Below are positions 1 to 8,233 of a stretch of 64,000 nt of DNA, piece after piece. Below the pieces are notes generated by a model. It was not told the origin of the DNA. It saw nothing but the letters and a program-made list of their open reading frames with translations, and ran no database searches. The position numbers were made by a program, and so were the translations under genes. Position 1 is the stretch's first letter, and each line of letters opens with the position of its first letter. Where the stretch lies: contig NZ_LWBP01000145.1 of NCBI RefSeq assembly GCF_002078015.1, positions 62,001-126,000 of the forward strand. The letters run 5' to 3'. The stretch comes from Niastella populi. GTDB taxonomy: Bacteria; Bacteroidota; Bacteroidia; Chitinophagales; Chitinophagaceae.

Positions 1-474
1 GCCACTGCCTGTGCCGATGTCGAGGATATTGAAGTGGGAGGTAGGAGGCAGGAGGTAAGAGGCGTCCTTATTTTCGGGATCGCCGAACGGTGGCGTTAGC
101 CCGTCGATTCCTGACCCTGTATTTCGTACGTCGTACTTCTTACTTCTTACTTCTTCCACAATCCACTCCACCAATTCCTCCGTTTCAGGCCTGGGAATTA
201 ACACGCTCTCATCAACATAGAACGCCATCCCGCTAAACCAGGCTTCGTGCAAAACATATTGCACGGGTTTGTGCGTAAGCAGCTCCCGGGTATATTGTTG
301 TAACTGCTCAAGCCGTTCGGGCAACAAAAGCGACTGTTTGTGCATAATACGATCGATCTTCCGCATGCCGGTAACATGCTCCAAAACCCAGTCCGCTATA
401 TTGGCGGCCTCGCGGTTATCGTACAGTTCGTGCAGGGATGTGGTCAGCTGCTGTTGTGCCTCATATAAGGTCAT
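1..474 (-). CDS. prmC: Peptide chain release factor N5-glutamine methyltransferase, N-terminal part (runs off the window)
   Basis: PrmC methylates the glutamine of the GGQ motif of release factors RF1/RF2 in the cytosol. Only the first 158 residues lie in the window. The ATG at 472-474 gives MTLYEAQQQL. The family segment LIPRPETEELVEWI ends near residue 105, and SAM motif I (ILDIGTGSG) ends exactly at base 1. In the family these two blocks are normally separated by only about ten residues. Here about 40 residues (roughly 110-148, bases 31-147) lie between them. They are encoded by short repeats (TACTTCTTACTTCTTAC and GGAGGTAGGAGGCAGG-like words on the plus strand) that occur in intergenic regions elsewhere in the window, so this looks like an intergenic repeat inserted in frame. 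Divergent from ribD. Identity is firm; whether the enzyme tolerates the insert is unknown. Confidence 0.88.
   Translation of the reverse strand, partial: MTLYEAQQQLTTSLHELYDNREAANIADWVLEHVTGMRKIDRIMHKQSLLLPERLEQLQQYTRELLTHKPVQYVLHEAWFSGMAFYVDESVLIPRPETEELVEWIVEEVRSKKYDVRNTGSGIDGLTPPFGDPENKDASYLLPPTSHFNILDIGTGSG
33..155. repeat. GGAGG/TACTTC repeat inside prmC
   Basis: The plus strand carries GGAGGTAGGAGGCAGGAGG-type sequence at 37-58 and CGTACTTCTTACTTCTTAC at 132-150, as two arms around about 75 bases. The same words occur between genes at 43818-43855 and 48605-48632. The stretch is open in the prmC frame. Confidence 0.7.
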
Positions 475-500
475 AGCGGCAAAGATGGCGGATTTTGGAT

Positions 501-508
501 TATATTTG
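501..508 (+). promoter_or_regulatory. Bacteroidota -7 box TATATTTG for ribD
   Basis: Matches the consensus TAnnTTTG. It lies 25 bp before the TTG start chosen for ribD, which argues against a start upstream of it at 495. Confidence 0.5.
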
Positions 509-533
509 CGGCTTTATTTCCATCGACCCACCA

Positions 534-1592
534 TTGAATATTCACGAAACATATATGCAGCGCTGTATACAGCTGGCCCGGTCGGCTGCCGGTTACGTAG
601 CGCCCAATCCCATGGTGGGGGCCGTGCTGGTACATGAAAACCGCATCATAGGCGAGGGCTACCATCAGCAGTATGGCGGTCCGCATGCCGAAGTGCATTG
701 CGTGAATTCGGTAAAGGAGGCCGACAGGCACCTGATACCGCAGTCAACGATCTATGTGTCGCTGGAGCCCTGCGCACATTTTGGTAAAACGCCGCCCTGT
801 GCCGACCTGATCATCGAAAAAAAGATCCCGCATGTGGTCGTCGGTTGCCGCGATCCCTTTAAACAGGTCGATGGCAAAGGGGTGGAAAAACTGCAGGCTG
901 CCGGTGTGCAGGTCACCATGAATGTGCTGGAGCAGGATTGTAAAGACCTCAATAAACGGTTTATTACTTTTCATGCAGCACATCGTCCGTATATAGTTTT
1001 AAAATGGGCGCAAACGGCCAATGGAAAAATTGGCGGTGAAACCGGTGGGGAGCGATTGCTGATCAGCAATGACTACACCAACCGCCTAGTGCATAAATGG
1101 CGCAGTGAAGAAGCGGCTATTCTGGTAGGCACCAATACGGCGTTGTTCGATGATCCTTCTTTGACCACCCGGTTGTGGAAAGGCGCCAATCCCGTGCGGC
1201 TGGTGGTTGATATGAACCTGCGGCTGCCATCGTCGTTGCAGTTGTTCAACAAACAGGTAAGCACCATCGTGTTCAACAGCCTGCAACATGAAGAACAGGA
1301 CAACCTGTTGTATTACCAGGTTACGCAGGATGTGAACCTGGTGCATCAGATCGTACATGCTTTATATCAGTTAAAAATTCAGAGTGTGCTGGTGGAAGGC
1401 GGCGCGCAGTTATTGCAGTCGTTCATCGATGAAGGCCTGTGGGATGAAATACGGGTGATCACCAATAACGAAATGGTAGTTCAGCACGGATTACCCGCAC
1501 CGCGTATGCACACCGGCCGGTTACATAAACAGGAACAGTTGTTTTCAGATACCCTCCAATATTTCATGAACCCGCAAACCCTGGTACTTTGA
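534..1592 (+). CDS. ribD: Bifunctional riboflavin biosynthesis deaminase/reductase RibD
   Basis: Catalyses the deamination of the 2,5-diaminopyrimidine intermediate and then reduction of its ribosyl side chain, steps two and three of riboflavin synthesis (cytosol). The N-terminal zinc deaminase domain shows NPMVGAVLV, the HAEV ligand motif and PCAHFGKTPPC. The C-terminal RibD_C reductase begins near VLKWAQTANGKIGG. The length of about 352 residues is normal. I chose TTG at 534, giving (M)NIHETYMQRC, because this matches how family members begin. The reading frame stays open back to TTG 495, but that overlaps the likely promoter box. The end overlaps the next gene by 4 bp (TTGA), so translation is probably coupled. 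Confidence 0.93.
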   Translation: MNIHETYMQRCIQLARSAAGYVAPNPMVGAVLVHENRIIGEGYHQQYGGPHAEVHCVNSVKEADRHLIPQSTIYVSLEPCAHFGKTPPCADLIIEKKIPHVVVGCRDPFKQVDGKGVEKLQAAGVQVTMNVLEQDCKDLNKRFITFHAAHRPYIVLKWAQTANGKIGGETGGERLLISNDYTNRLVHKWRSEEAAILVGTNTALFDDPSLTTRLWKGANPVRLVVDMNLRLPSSLQLFNKQVSTIVFNSLQHEEQDNLLYYQVTQDVNLVHQIVHALYQLKIQSVLVEGGAQLLQSFIDEGLWDEIRVITNNEMVVQHGLPAPRMHTGRLHKQEQLFSDTLQYFMNPQTLVL

Positions 1593-2473
1593 GTAGTTTA
1601 TTCTTTCTCATTGCCAGTATTATACTTACTGCCTGGCTTACCATTGCATTCAAGCTCATTGCCCGTTTAGGTATCAATAACCTGCAGGCTATTGTGTATA
1701 ATTATGTGGTTTGTGTAATAACGGGAAGTATGGTGAACGGCAGCTTTCCGGTAAACAGTTCGCTGGCAAAGGAGCCGTGGCTGCCCTGGGCGCTGGTAAT
1801 GGGTTGTGGATTTATCTCCCTGTTCAACCTGGCAGCCTATACGGTGCAAAAGATCGGCGTGGCGGCGGCAACGGTAGCCTATAAGCTATCACTGGTGATC
1901 CCATTTGTATTTTCAATATACCTATATAATGAAAAGGGAACAGCATTAAAGATCGCCGGAGTGGCGCTGGCATTGCTGGCAGTATGGTTCACCACCAGGC
2001 CGGCGGTCAATGACAAAAAAGGTAAAAAGGTATCATGGTTCGTATGGGCTATGCCTTTGCTGCTATTCGTTGGCAGCGGCCTGCTCGATACCATGATAAA
2101 ATTTGTTGAACAGGCATTTATAAATACCGGTAACCAGGATGCGTACCTGATCACCGCGTTTTGTGTGGCGGCCTCAACGGGCCTGATCGTCCTGTTATTC
2201 CTGTTCGCAACGGGTAAACAGCGGTTCTCAGGCAAAGCCTTGCTGGCAGGAATTTGCATTGGTGTACCGAATTACTTTTCTATCTGGTGTTTGCTGGGCG
2301 CTTTGAAAGGGTATGCAAACAATAGTTCGGCTATCATTCCCATCAATAACATGGGAATTGTATTGTTCACGGCTATGGTTGCCTTGTTAATTTTTAAAGA
2401 AAAGCTCTCGGCTACCAATTGGTTGGGTATTGCACTGTCGCTGGGCGCTATTGCATTGATCGCTTATGGATAA
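1589..2473 (+). CDS. EamA/DMT-superfamily membrane transporter
   Basis: Predicted inner-membrane transporter with about ten hydrophobic segments in two similar halves, the usual EamA architecture (294 residues). The substrate cannot be read from the sequence; the family exports metabolites and amino acids. The start TTG overlaps the ribD stop in TTGA. Because it is coupled to ribD a link to flavin or pteridine compounds is possible, but this is only context. The next gene overlaps or follows within 30 bp, so ribD, this gene and the YigZ gene form one transcript. Confidence 0.8.
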   Translation: MSSLFFLIASIILTAWLTIAFKLIARLGINNLQAIVYNYVVCVITGSMVNGSFPVNSSLAKEPWLPWALVMGCGFISLFNLAAYTVQKIGVAAATVAYKLSLVIPFVFSIYLYNEKGTALKIAGVALALLAVWFTTRPAVNDKKGKKVSWFVWAMPLLLFVGSGLLDTMIKFVEQAFINTGNQDAYLITAFCVAASTGLIVLLFLFATGKQRFSGKALLAGICIGVPNYFSIWCLLGALKGYANNSSAIIPINNMGIVLFTAMVALLIFKEKLSATNWLGIALSLGAIALIAYG

Positions 2474-2504
2474 GTTACCCGCCATTAATCAATTACATTC
2501 AATT

Positions 2505-3116
2505 ATGAGTGACCCCGAATTTTTTTATACGATCGACCGCACCGTAACCGCAGAGTTTAAAGACCGTGGCAGTAAGTTCATTGCCTATACGTATCCCATT
2601 CAATCGGTTGATGATTTCAAAAAAAACATCGAAGCCATCAAAAAAGAACATCCCAAAGCCACGCACCATTGTTTTGCGTATCGTATAGGGCTCGATAATA
2701 ATACATACCGGGTAAGCGACGATGGTGAACCATCGGGTACGGCCGGTAAGCCCATACTCGGGCAAATAGACAGTAAAAAGCTCACCAACATCCTGGTGGT
2801 CGTCGTGCGCTATTTTGGCGGTACGTTGTTAGGAGTTCCGGGCCTCATCAATGCTTACAAATCAGCTGCTTCGCTTGCCCTGCAGATAACGCCCATCATT
2901 CCGAAACCCATCGAGGTGGTATATACGCTTCAGTTCGATTATACCCAAATGAACGAGGTAATGACGCAGGTAAAACAGCTCAACTGCCAGGTGCTGGAAA
3001 AAGATATGAACCTTTTCTGCCGCCTGGTGATCGGAATACCAAAGGGAAGGCTGGAGGAGGCGATATATAAATTCAAAGAGATCAGAAATGTAGAAATATC
3101 GAAAAGTAATTTGTAG
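2505..3116 (+). CDS. YigZ/IMPACT family protein
   Basis: Cytosolic protein of the YigZ (UPF0029/IMPACT) family. Conserved blocks are visible: FKDRGSKFIAY near the N-terminus, ATHHCFAYRIG, VSDDGEPSGTAGKP and VVVRYFGGTLLGVPGLINAY, followed by a C-terminal DUF1949-like ferredoxin fold. The biochemical role of bacterial YigZ is unsettled; eukaryotic IMPACT acts on Gcn2 signalling. I prefer the ATG at 2505 (MSDPEFFYTI), which fits family N-termini. An in-frame ATG at 2466 would overlap the upstream stop and add 13 residues. Third gene of the ribD transcript. Confidence 0.85.
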   Translation: MSDPEFFYTIDRTVTAEFKDRGSKFIAYTYPIQSVDDFKKNIEAIKKEHPKATHHCFAYRIGLDNNTYRVSDDGEPSGTAGKPILGQIDSKKLTNILVVVVRYFGGTLLGVPGLINAYKSAASLALQITPIIPKPIEVVYTLQFDYTQMNEVMTQVKQLNCQVLEKDMNLFCRLVIGIPKGRLEEAIYKFKEIRNVEISKSNL

Positions 3117-3117
3117 T

Positions 3118-3125
3118 ATCTTTCG
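3118..3125 (+). promoter_or_regulatory. Possible -7 box TATCTTTC
   Basis: One mismatch to TAnnTTTG, located 20 bp before the lipoprotein ATG at 3146 and just after the YigZ stop. It may give the lipoprotein gene its own promoter. Confidence 0.3.
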
Positions 3126-3145
3126 CTATAGAGGTCTGATAGCGT

Positions 3146-3973
3146 ATGAATCGGTTTATTAAAATAATCCTGTCCCTTTTTGTACTCGCAGGCTGTAACT
3201 CGGGTAACAGTCCGTGGGGCAAAAACAAATCGAAAGATACCTTATCGGTGCATTCCGTTCCTTATGAAAGGTTACTGGATAAGGCAATGGACAGCGCCGA
3301 GCAAATATCTTTTTTAAAGGATTATTGTATCAGGAACCTCGATAGCCATAAACGGGACGACCGTTTCAGTACCCTGGCCGTTTTCGATGGCGATACCCAC
3401 CGCATACAATTCTACAAGGGAAACATCTGCACCAATAAAAAACAACATGCTGTTGTCGGTTTTTTGAACAAGAACCTCTTCTTCTTTTTTCTGAAAGAAA
3501 ATAACTGGAAGCTGCGCCAGGTAATGAATGGTTTCGGCGTTATAAAAGACAGCGCCATCCAGTTCTGTGATGTGAATTTCGATGGCTTTAAAGATCTGTC
3601 TATCATCTGGAACTATTCTGCAGGTACCTGTAACTGTTCGGGGCCCGGCTGCCGGGATGTTTATATTTACAATAGCGAAGCCGATAACTTCGACCATATG
3701 CCCCAGATACGCTCGTTTTATGATTTCGGTATTTCGGCCGAGGAAAGATCTGTTTACCTCGGCGAGCATTGCACCGGCTTTTATGGAAAATATATGTGGG
3801 AGAACGGGCAGTTACAGATCCAGGAGGAATACACTTCGAACCAATGGAGTGAAAAGGATTCTACCCGCTGGCACCTCGAACATTTTATTTATTACGATGG
3901 CGAACGCATGCCGGCCTACACCATTCCCAATTTGCCCTTACCTGAAAAATGGCAAAAGACGTTTGGGTGGTGA
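3146..3973 (+). CDS. Lipoprotein with XAC2610-like C-terminal region
   Basis: 275 residues. A signal peptide with lipobox LFVLAGC puts the lipid anchor on Cys16, so it is expected at the cell envelope. The middle contains FCDVNFDGFKDLSIIWNYS, an FG-GAP-like calcium-loop pattern (DxNxDGxxD) shared with the XAC2610-type hypothetical proteins; I recognise this from the pattern only. There is a Cys-rich patch CNCSGPGC. No enzymatic motif is seen. The stop codon merges with a GTTGTTCAGTTATTCAG repeat tract that fills the gap to the next gene. Confidence 0.7.
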   Translation: MNRFIKIILSLFVLAGCNSGNSPWGKNKSKDTLSVHSVPYERLLDKAMDSAEQISFLKDYCIRNLDSHKRDDRFSTLAVFDGDTHRIQFYKGNICTNKKQHAVVGFLNKNLFFFFLKENNWKLRQVMNGFGVIKDSAIQFCDVNFDGFKDLSIIWNYSAGTCNCSGPGCRDVYIYNSEADNFDHMPQIRSFYDFGISAEERSVYLGEHCTGFYGKYMWENGQLQIQEEYTSNQWSEKDSTRWHLEHFIYYDGERMPAYTIPNLPLPEKWQKTFGW

Positions 3974-4071
3974 GTTGTTCAGTTATTCAGTTGTTCAGTT
4001 ATTCAGTTGTTCAGTTGTTCAGTTGTTCAGTTCTGCGTTTAACTGAATACTCAATAACGGAATAACTAATG
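3973..4071. repeat. GTTCAGTTATTCA tandem words between convergent genes
   Basis: About seven copies of GTTGTTCAG or GTTATTCAG run from 3973 to 4031. A mirrored arm (AACTGAATACTCAATAACG, then AATAACTAATGG) follows at 4040-4071. The element fills the whole gap between the two convergent stop codons. Related sequence occurs at 23417-23505, 60484-60520 and 60733-60750. Confidence 0.75.
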
Positions 4072-4073
4072 GA

Positions 4074-4961
4074 TTAAGCATTGAACCGGTCACTCACAAC
4101 CAACTCTTTACTTCCTGCAGTATACTTATAGAAGCCTTCACCGGTCTTCATACCCAGGTAACCCGCGGTAACCATATTGGTTAGTAAGGGACAGGGCGCA
4201 TACTTGGGATTGCCGAACCCTTCGTGCAATACGTTCAGGATCGAATGGCAGGTATCGAGACCTATAAAATCGGCCAGTTGCAATGGTCCCATAGGGTGGG
4301 CCATACCCAGCTTCATAATGGTATCTATTTCATTCACGCCGGCTATGCCTTCGTACAAACTGTAAATGGCCTCATTGATCATCGGCATCAGGATACGGTT
4401 GGCAATAAAGCCGGGATAGTCGTTCACTACACAAGGTACTTTACCCAGTTGTTTGCTTAGGGCAACAATGGTGTCGGTCACCGTTTGCGAAGTGGCATAA
4501 CCGTTAATGATCTCTACCAGTTTCATAACCGGTACGGGATTCATGAAATGCATACCGATCACCTGGCTGGCCCGTTTGGTAACGGCGGCGATACGCGTAA
4601 TGGAAATGGAAGAGGTATTGGTGGCCAGCAGGGCATTGGCCGGGGCCACACTGTCGAGCTGTTTGAAGATATTTAATTTAAGCGCTATGTTTTCGGTAGC
4701 GGCTTCTACAACCAGTCCGGCGCCGTCAACCCCTTTGGCCAGGTCGGTAAACGTGGTAATATTGGCCAGGGCGGTATTCTTCTGATCTTCTGTAGCAGCG
4801 CCTTTGGCAATCTGCCGGTCGAAATTCTTTTGGATGGTTTGTACGGCTTTTTCGAGCTGGGCGGCATTTACATCGATAAGGTTTACTTTAAAACCGTTCT
4901 GCGCAAAAACATGGGCTATTCCATTGCCCATAGTGCCGGCGCCGATTACAGCGATATTCAT
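4074..4961 (-). CDS. 3-hydroxybutyryl-CoA dehydrogenase family protein
   Basis: NAD-dependent oxidation or reduction at C3 of short-chain 3-hydroxyacyl-CoA in fatty acid or butanoate metabolism (cytosol). The N-terminal Rossmann motif is GAGTMGNGIAHVFA, followed by NTSSISITRIA and the signature GMHFMNPVPVMKLVEII. The C-terminal 3HCDH domain has GFIANRILMPMINEAIYSLYEG and MKLGMAHPMGPLQLADFIGLD, in several adjoining pieces. With ATG 4959-4961 (MNIAVIGAGTMG) the length is 295 residues, normal for the single-domain enzyme. A longer frame to 5066 translates GATAAT repeats and is rejected. No operon partner is nearby. Confidence 0.9.
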   Translation of the reverse strand: MNIAVIGAGTMGNGIAHVFAQNGFKVNLIDVNAAQLEKAVQTIQKNFDRQIAKGAATEDQKNTALANITTFTDLAKGVDGAGLVVEAATENIALKLNIFKQLDSVAPANALLATNTSSISITRIAAVTKRASQVIGMHFMNPVPVMKLVEIINGYATSQTVTDTIVALSKQLGKVPCVVNDYPGFIANRILMPMINEAIYSLYEGIAGVNEIDTIMKLGMAHPMGPLQLADFIGLDTCHSILNVLHEGFGNPKYAPCPLLTNMVTAGYLGMKTGEGFYKYTAGSKELVVSDRFNA

Positions 4962-5241
4962 AATGTGATAATTTGATAATGTGATAATGTGATAATCCCG
5001 CAGAGCGGGACAGGTTCTGATAATTGGGCTCGCCTGTTTCGAGCCATCTTTTGCAGGCCGCAACATTCTTTAGCTACAGGATACCCAAATATTAGTGCAG
5101 GCAAAAATAAGGGAAACTAACGAGTGTTCGTCGAAAGTGTAATAAAGTAAATTAGCTATGAACAGAATCGCCAGACACGATAATGGAACTGTATTCCATT
5201 ACCGAAATATCGAATTATCACATTATCGAATTATCTAATTC
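4962..5241. repeat. GATAAT-word element with inverted arms
   Basis: The left arm 4964-4996 is a run of TGATAATTTGATAATGTGATAATG-like words (TTTGATAATGTGATAATG). The right arm 5205-5237 is its mirror (CGAATTATCACATTATCG). They enclose about 200 bases with a GC-rich centre (CCCGCAGAGCGGGAC). The left arm starts directly at the dehydrogenase start codon. Other copies are at 54487-54592 and 55628-55694. Confidence 0.7.
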
Positions 5242-5876
5242 TGATTTTTAAAGTCTCCCCGTTTCCAGGCCTTGATAAATTCAGCCCAGGCAGCAGGATT
5301 GAAGATGTTTTGAGGTGGGGCCTGTCCGCTGTAGTAATACCGTTGTGAATTATTACGCAAAAACATGTTTGAGCTTTCGGTGCCGTCGCGGGGGAGGGTG
5401 CGGGCCAGTACTCTGCGTTTTCCTTCATCGGTATTTTTACGGGCAATTTCAATATCGTCATCAGGGATCGACACGTTCACGAAATCGCGCTCGAACTGTT
5501 CTTTTGTGGGGCGGGGCCTGATGATGGTGGCCGGCAGGTAAACCGTGTCGGTAACCATCAATTGAAGTAAGCTATATTGATTTCCGTCTAATTCGCGGGG
5601 AATGGCGGCCAGTTTAGGTTTATAACCAACCGAGGTGAATTCGACGATATCACCTTTCATCACCACTATGCTGAAGACGCCCTGTTCGTTGGTTATGGTA
5701 CCGCGGTTTTGGCCTTTGATCATGATTGTTACCGAGGGAATGGCTTTCAGACTGTCGGCGGTCATGACCACACCGTACAGCTGAACTACGGAATCCTTCA
5801 GTTTTTCAAACTGAGCTTTAGAGGCAAAGGGAATGGCAACCGCCAGTGTAACCAGAAAAAGTAAACGTCTTTTCAT
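5235..5876 (-). CDS. Exported carboxypeptidase-regulatory-like domain protein
   Basis: 213 residues with a signal peptide (MKRRLLFLVTLAVAIPFASKAQ). Residues of about 30-115 form a CarboxypepD_reg-like beta-sandwich: VVQLYGVVMTADSLKAIP, then NRGTITNEQGVFSI, then VGYKPK. This is the domain often found at the N-terminus of SusC proteins or alone in periplasmic proteins. The rest (RPTKEQFERDF onward) is not recognised. I chose ATG at 5874-5876; the TTG at 5885 overlaps the promoter box TATATTTG (5883-5890). That box ends only six bases before the ATG, so the mRNA should have a very short leader or none. Confidence 0.75.
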   Translation of the reverse strand: MKRRLLFLVTLAVAIPFASKAQFEKLKDSVVQLYGVVMTADSLKAIPSVTIMIKGQNRGTITNEQGVFSIVVMKGDIVEFTSVGYKPKLAAIPRELDGNQYSLLQLMVTDTVYLPATIIRPRPTKEQFERDFVNVSIPDDDIEIARKNTDEGKRRVLARTLPRDGTESSNMFLRNNSQRYYYSGQAPPQNIFNPAAWAEFIKAWKRGDFKNQN

Positions 5877-5882
5877 GCCCGT

Positions 5883-5890
5883 CAAATATA
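5883..5890 (-). promoter_or_regulatory. -7 box TATATTTG six bases before an ATG
   Basis: On the minus strand the box is followed by six bases and then the ATG at 5876, so transcription should start at or next to the start codon. Confidence 0.5.
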
Positions 5891-5935
5891 TACATAATGA
5901 CTAAAATACTTCAACAAAATACTCCCCCCAATGGT

Positions 5936-5943
5936 TAATTTTG
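5936..5943 (+). promoter_or_regulatory. -7 box TAATTTTG for the Mrp gene
   Basis: Matches TAnnTTTG and lies 36 bp before the ATG at 5980, in the divergent gap. Confidence 0.5.
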
Positions 5944-5979
5944 TGGCAAATAAATCTTTTTAACAAAACTATTAGATGA

Positions 5980-7080
5980 ATGACCCCAGAGAAAGTTTTA
6001 GATGCATTGAGGAACGTTCAGGAACCTGATTTGGGAAAGGATATTGTTACGTTGAACATGGTAAAAGACATTGAGATCAACGGGAATGCGGTGTCTTTCA
6101 CCCTGGTGCTTACGACACCAGCCTGCCCAATGAAAGACCTGATGGGAAGGGCCAGCGAAAATGCGATCAGATCACTGGTTAATAAAGAGGCAGTTGTAAA
6201 AGTGAACTTTACTTCCAATACCAGTTCAAACCGTACCGATCCGGGGTCTGTTCTGCCTAAAGTAAAAAATATTATTGCGGTAATAAGTGGAAAAGGTGGC
6301 GTAGGGAAAAGCACGGTATCCGCCAATCTGGCACTTGCACTGGCTCAAAGCGGTGCTAAAGTGGGGTTGATGGACGCCGATATTTATGGCCCCAGTGTGC
6401 CCATTATGTTCGGGGTGCGGGGCGAAAGACCCATGATGAAAAGCATGGGCGAAGGCCAGAAAGGAATGATCGTGCCGCTGGAGCGGTTCGGCATAAAACT
6501 GATGAGTATCGGTTTGCTGGTTGATGAAAAAAATGCGGTGATCTGGCGCGGTCCCATGGCCAGCAGCGCCATTCGCCAGTTTGTGACCGATGTGTTGTGG
6601 GATGAACTGGATTACCTGGTGATCGATATGCCCCCCGGTACCGGCGATATTCACCTAACCCTGGTGCAAACGGTGCCTGTTACCGGCGCCGTAATTGTTA
6701 CCACGCCGCAGGATGTGGCCCTGGCCGATGCTAAAAAAGCCATCGGCATGTTTAGCCAGGCACAGATAAAAGTGCCGATCATAGGCCTTGTTGAGAACAT
6801 GAGTTATTTTGTACCCGCCGAACTTCCTGATAATAAGTATTATATCTTTGGCAAAGAAGGTGGTAAACGCCTGGCTGAAGAATACGATCTTCCATTCCTC
6901 GGGCAAATACCACTGGTACAAAGTATTCGCGAAGGCGGCGATATAGGAATTCCTATCATGGTGAGCGATGATGTGATCACCCGCCAGGCCTTTGAAGAAT
7001 TTGCAGCCAATGCCACCCGCAGCATTGCCATGCGTAATGCCAACGTAAGCGCTGCGAAAGTGGCTGAAGTAATAGAATAG
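5980..7080 (+). CDS. Mrp/ApbC-type P-loop ATPase (iron-sulfur carrier family)
   Basis: 366 residues. Residues 1-85 are a MIP18/DUF59-type domain (VLDALRNVQEPDLGKDIV, LTTPACPMKD). A MinD/Mrp P-loop ATPase follows with deviant Walker A SGKGGVGKST near residues 102-112, MDADIYGPSVP, and DMPPGTGDIHLTL as the Walker B/switch region. The family carries and inserts iron-sulfur clusters in the cytosol. The CxxC pair that binds the bridging cluster in ApbC/Nbp35, expected just after ENMSYF, is absent. The sequence there reads VPAELPDNKYYIFG. Cluster transfer by the usual chemistry is therefore uncertain. Confidence 0.9.
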   Translation: MTPEKVLDALRNVQEPDLGKDIVTLNMVKDIEINGNAVSFTLVLTTPACPMKDLMGRASENAIRSLVNKEAVVKVNFTSNTSSNRTDPGSVLPKVKNIIAVISGKGGVGKSTVSANLALALAQSGAKVGLMDADIYGPSVPIMFGVRGERPMMKSMGEGQKGMIVPLERFGIKLMSIGLLVDEKNAVIWRGPMASSAIRQFVTDVLWDELDYLVIDMPPGTGDIHLTLVQTVPVTGAVIVTTPQDVALADAKKAIGMFSQAQIKVPIIGLVENMSYFVPAELPDNKYYIFGKEGGKRLAEEYDLPFLGQIPLVQSIREGGDIGIPIMVSDDVITRQAFEEFAANATRSIAMRNANVSAAKVAEVIE

Positions 7081-7086
7081 TTCCCG

Positions 7087-7133
7087 GTTACCGGTTACCA
7101 GTTCCCGGAACCCGGCAACTGGTAACCGGTAAC
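7087..7133. terminator. 22-bp hairpin made of ACCGGTTACC words
   Basis: Arms 7087-7108 and 7112-7133 pair with one mismatch around a 3-base loop. No T tract follows, so it may be a repeat element or mRNA-stabilising hairpin rather than a true terminator. Related words occur at 11294-11395 and 34318-34425. Confidence 0.5.
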
Positions 7134-7234
7134 TAAAGGTTCACTGGTATTAATAAGTTCAACTACCAACTAAGGTCAACATTAAGTTTGATTGCTGCTC
7201 CAATATCCCTGAATCATTACTGTAAAAATCTTAT

Positions 7235-8143
7235 ATGATTAAATTTAGGGAAGTAACAGAGTTGCTGTTACTCGTTGGGCTGATTTTCGCCTGCCACGCA
7301 TCTAAAAAAGTTTCAAAACCATTGCTACCTGCATTTGATATAGAGGGTCACCGGGGCTGCCGGGGATTGATGCCCGAAAATACCATTCCTGCCATGATGA
7401 AGGCCCTGGAACTGGGTGTTACCACCCTTGAAATGGATGCGGTGATCACCAAAGACAAACAGGTTATCCTGTCACATGAGCCTTTTTTCAATCATGAGAT
7501 CACCACGGGCCCCGATGGAAAATATATAACTGAGCAGGATGAGCGCAAGCTGAACATCTACCACATGACCTATGCGCAAACGCAAACCTATGATGTGGGG
7601 TTGAAGCCGCATCCCCGCTTTCCCGATCAGCAGCGGATGAAAGCTACGAAGCCATTGTTGAAAGAGGTGATAGCAAACGTAGAGGCATATCATAAACTGA
7701 ACGGCGGCCGCATGGTGTTTTATAATATCGAAACAAAAACACAACCCGTTACCGATGGCGTTTTTCACCCTTCGCCCGATGAATTTGTAAACACGCTGAT
7801 GAAAGTGATCAATGCAGCCAAAATCAGTGACCGCGTGATCATTCAGTCATTCGACTTTCGAACCCTGCGGGTGATGCATAAAAGACATACAGCGGTAAGA
7901 ACAGCGGCGCTGATCGAGGATTTTGATAAGCGTTCGTTTGAAGAACACCTGAAAGCACTGGGGTTTAAACCAACCATCTACAGTCCGCACTATAGCCTGG
8001 TAAATAAAGAACTGGTTGATAAATGCCATGCACAACAGATGAAAATAATTCCCTGGACGGTAAATGATAAAGCGGGCATCGACAAGTTGAAAGCGCTTGG
8101 CGTTGATGGCATTATTACCGATTACCCCAACCTGTTGAAATGA
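7235..8143 (+). CDS. Glycerophosphodiester phosphodiesterase lipoprotein
   Basis: Hydrolyses glycerophosphodiesters to glycerol-3-phosphate and an alcohol. The N-terminus is hydrophobic with lipobox LIFAC, so it should sit in the periplasm or outer membrane. GDPD motifs: EGHRGCRGLMPENTIPA (catalytic HR, then PENT), LEMDAVITKDKQVILSHEP (metal ligands and second catalytic His), IIQSFDFRTLRVMHK and IIPWTVND with DGIITDYPN at the C-terminus. About 302 residues, normal. It stands alone between a repeat hairpin and the SDR gene. Confidence 0.9.
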   Translation: MIKFREVTELLLLVGLIFACHASKKVSKPLLPAFDIEGHRGCRGLMPENTIPAMMKALELGVTTLEMDAVITKDKQVILSHEPFFNHEITTGPDGKYITEQDERKLNIYHMTYAQTQTYDVGLKPHPRFPDQQRMKATKPLLKEVIANVEAYHKLNGGRMVFYNIETKTQPVTDGVFHPSPDEFVNTLMKVINAAKISDRVIIQSFDFRTLRVMHKRHTAVRTAALIEDFDKRSFEEHLKALGFKPTIYSPHYSLVNKELVDKCHAQQMKIIPWTVNDKAGIDKLKALGVDGIITDYPNLLK

Positions 8144-8233
8144 GAAGATGATTGACGGGCTGAATGGGAAGCTGAAAGTTGATAGTTGAAAAAATGAAAT
8201 ACAGTTGCGATAAGCTTATAAATTTACAGTAAC

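Noticed and set aside
4962-5066. N-terminal extension of the 3-hydroxyacyl-CoA dehydrogenase
   Set aside because: It would translate GATAAT repeat words; the family starts at the Rossmann strand MNIAVIGAGTMG.
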